In this document: piece by piece, positions 63,461-64,000 of the stretch
Position numbering within the stretch: the first letter of the stretch is position 1
Layout of the letters: each line of letters begins with the position of its first letter
DNA from: Malus domestica
Lineage: Eukaryota > Streptophyta > Magnoliopsida > Rosales > Rosaceae
DNA: 64,000 nt
Assembly: GCF_042453785.1 (NCBI RefSeq)
Contig: NC_091661.1
Coordinates: 32,045,501 to 32,109,500 of the forward strand
Reading direction: 5' to 3'
Program-made: the position numbers and the translations under genes
Notes under the pieces: model-generated
What the model saw: the letters and a program-made list of their open reading frames with translations, nothing else
Databases searched by the model: none
What the model was told of the DNA's origin: nothing

Positions 63461-64000
63461 ATGTTAAAGCCGAAAAGGTTTCGGCCTCAATGAGGTTATG
63501 ATTGATTGGGGTTTTGCATCATTTTTAGTTAATGGAAAACTAACCAAAACACCTTCAAAAGTTTCATTTTAATCATAAGGACAAAACAATTCAATAATAC
63601 CCAAAATGGGCATGTAAAAGAAGACAAGGGAAAGAGTATTTTAAGATAAAAAACATTTCAGGGATATCACATGTAAAAGTTAGGCACCAGGAGACAAACC
63701 ATGCAGCAAATTCACATGCAAAAGGAGACAAGCAAATTCACATACATCAGGCCACGTTTCAAAAACAGTGCTGATAATTTTAGCAACAGTAGAAGCATAA
63801 TGACAAATGACAAGTACCAAAAAAGTGTCCACACCATTTATTTATAATTTTAATATCATTGTATTCTGATTCAGACTATATAAGTGAAGTTTCATTCATT
63901 GTAAAGACACACCTCCACCACTCAACATTTGAACACCTTACTCTCACACCATCTTCATACTCTCAAGCATTTGTAGCCTTCATAGCATCCTTGTAAACAC
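63460..64000 (+). mobile_element. Possible LTR beginning near the window end
   Basis: From TGTTAAAGCCGAAAAGG the sequence has the look of an LTR. A TATA-like CTATATAAGTG at about 63877 is followed by a pyrimidine-rich leader to the window end. The other end lies outside, so this is tentative. Confidence 0.3.

Overview
The window is plant nuclear DNA, most likely from an apple/pear-type Rosaceae (Malus or Pyrus). Genes carry many short introns, spacers are AT-rich, and protein-coding genes sit beside LTR retrotransposons, TRIMs, SINEs and MITEs. The species call is an inference from remembered repeat families, not a search.

1-32,000, gene-rich block: the 3' 20 exons of a TOPLESS-related co-repressor (TPR3 type, +), a PP4 regulatory subunit 2 gene (+), an ARF GTPase of the ARFB1 type (-), a UGT78-type flavonoid 3-O-glycosyltransferase (+) and a complete 32-exon exportin-1/CRM1 gene (-). 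From memory, the last four occur in the same order on Arabidopsis chromosome 5 (At5g17020 to At5g17070), so this looks like conserved microsynteny. A truncated gag-bearing Ty3-type element, a solo Cassandra LTR and MITEs lie between ARF and UGT. Two SINEs of one family sit in introns of ARF and XPO1, each with a perfect target-site duplication (TSD).

32,000-41,700, repeat block: a 2.36-kb solo LTR (TSD TTTAT), a complete Cassandra TRIM with 5S-rRNA-like LTRs (TSD ACGTT), and a 3.8-kb non-autonomous LTR element (flank CAATT). The last carries decayed fragments of two unrelated host genes, a mitochondrial phosphate carrier and a BAP31-like ER protein.

42,000-61,700, tandem duplication: two copies of a convergent pair, a wall-associated-kinase-like gene (+) and a laccase gene (-). 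Copy 1 has an open kinase reading frame lacking key catalytic residues, plus a wrecked laccase interrupted by a solo LTR and a Copia element. Copy 2 has a kinase pseudogene and an apparently intact 565-residue laccase. Between them lies a 9.2-kb LTR element (48,240-57,426, - strand) with a gag remnant, large minisatellite blocks with hairpin palindromes, and an antisense ORF with its own poly(A) signal. Its missing TSD and the lost laccase sequence on its far side suggest recombination between elements.

61,700-64,000: laccase upstream region with a (TA)n(GA)n microsatellite, AT-rich spacer, and possibly the start of another LTR.

Exon coordinates were worked out by hand from splice sites and reading-frame continuity and have not been checked against transcripts.
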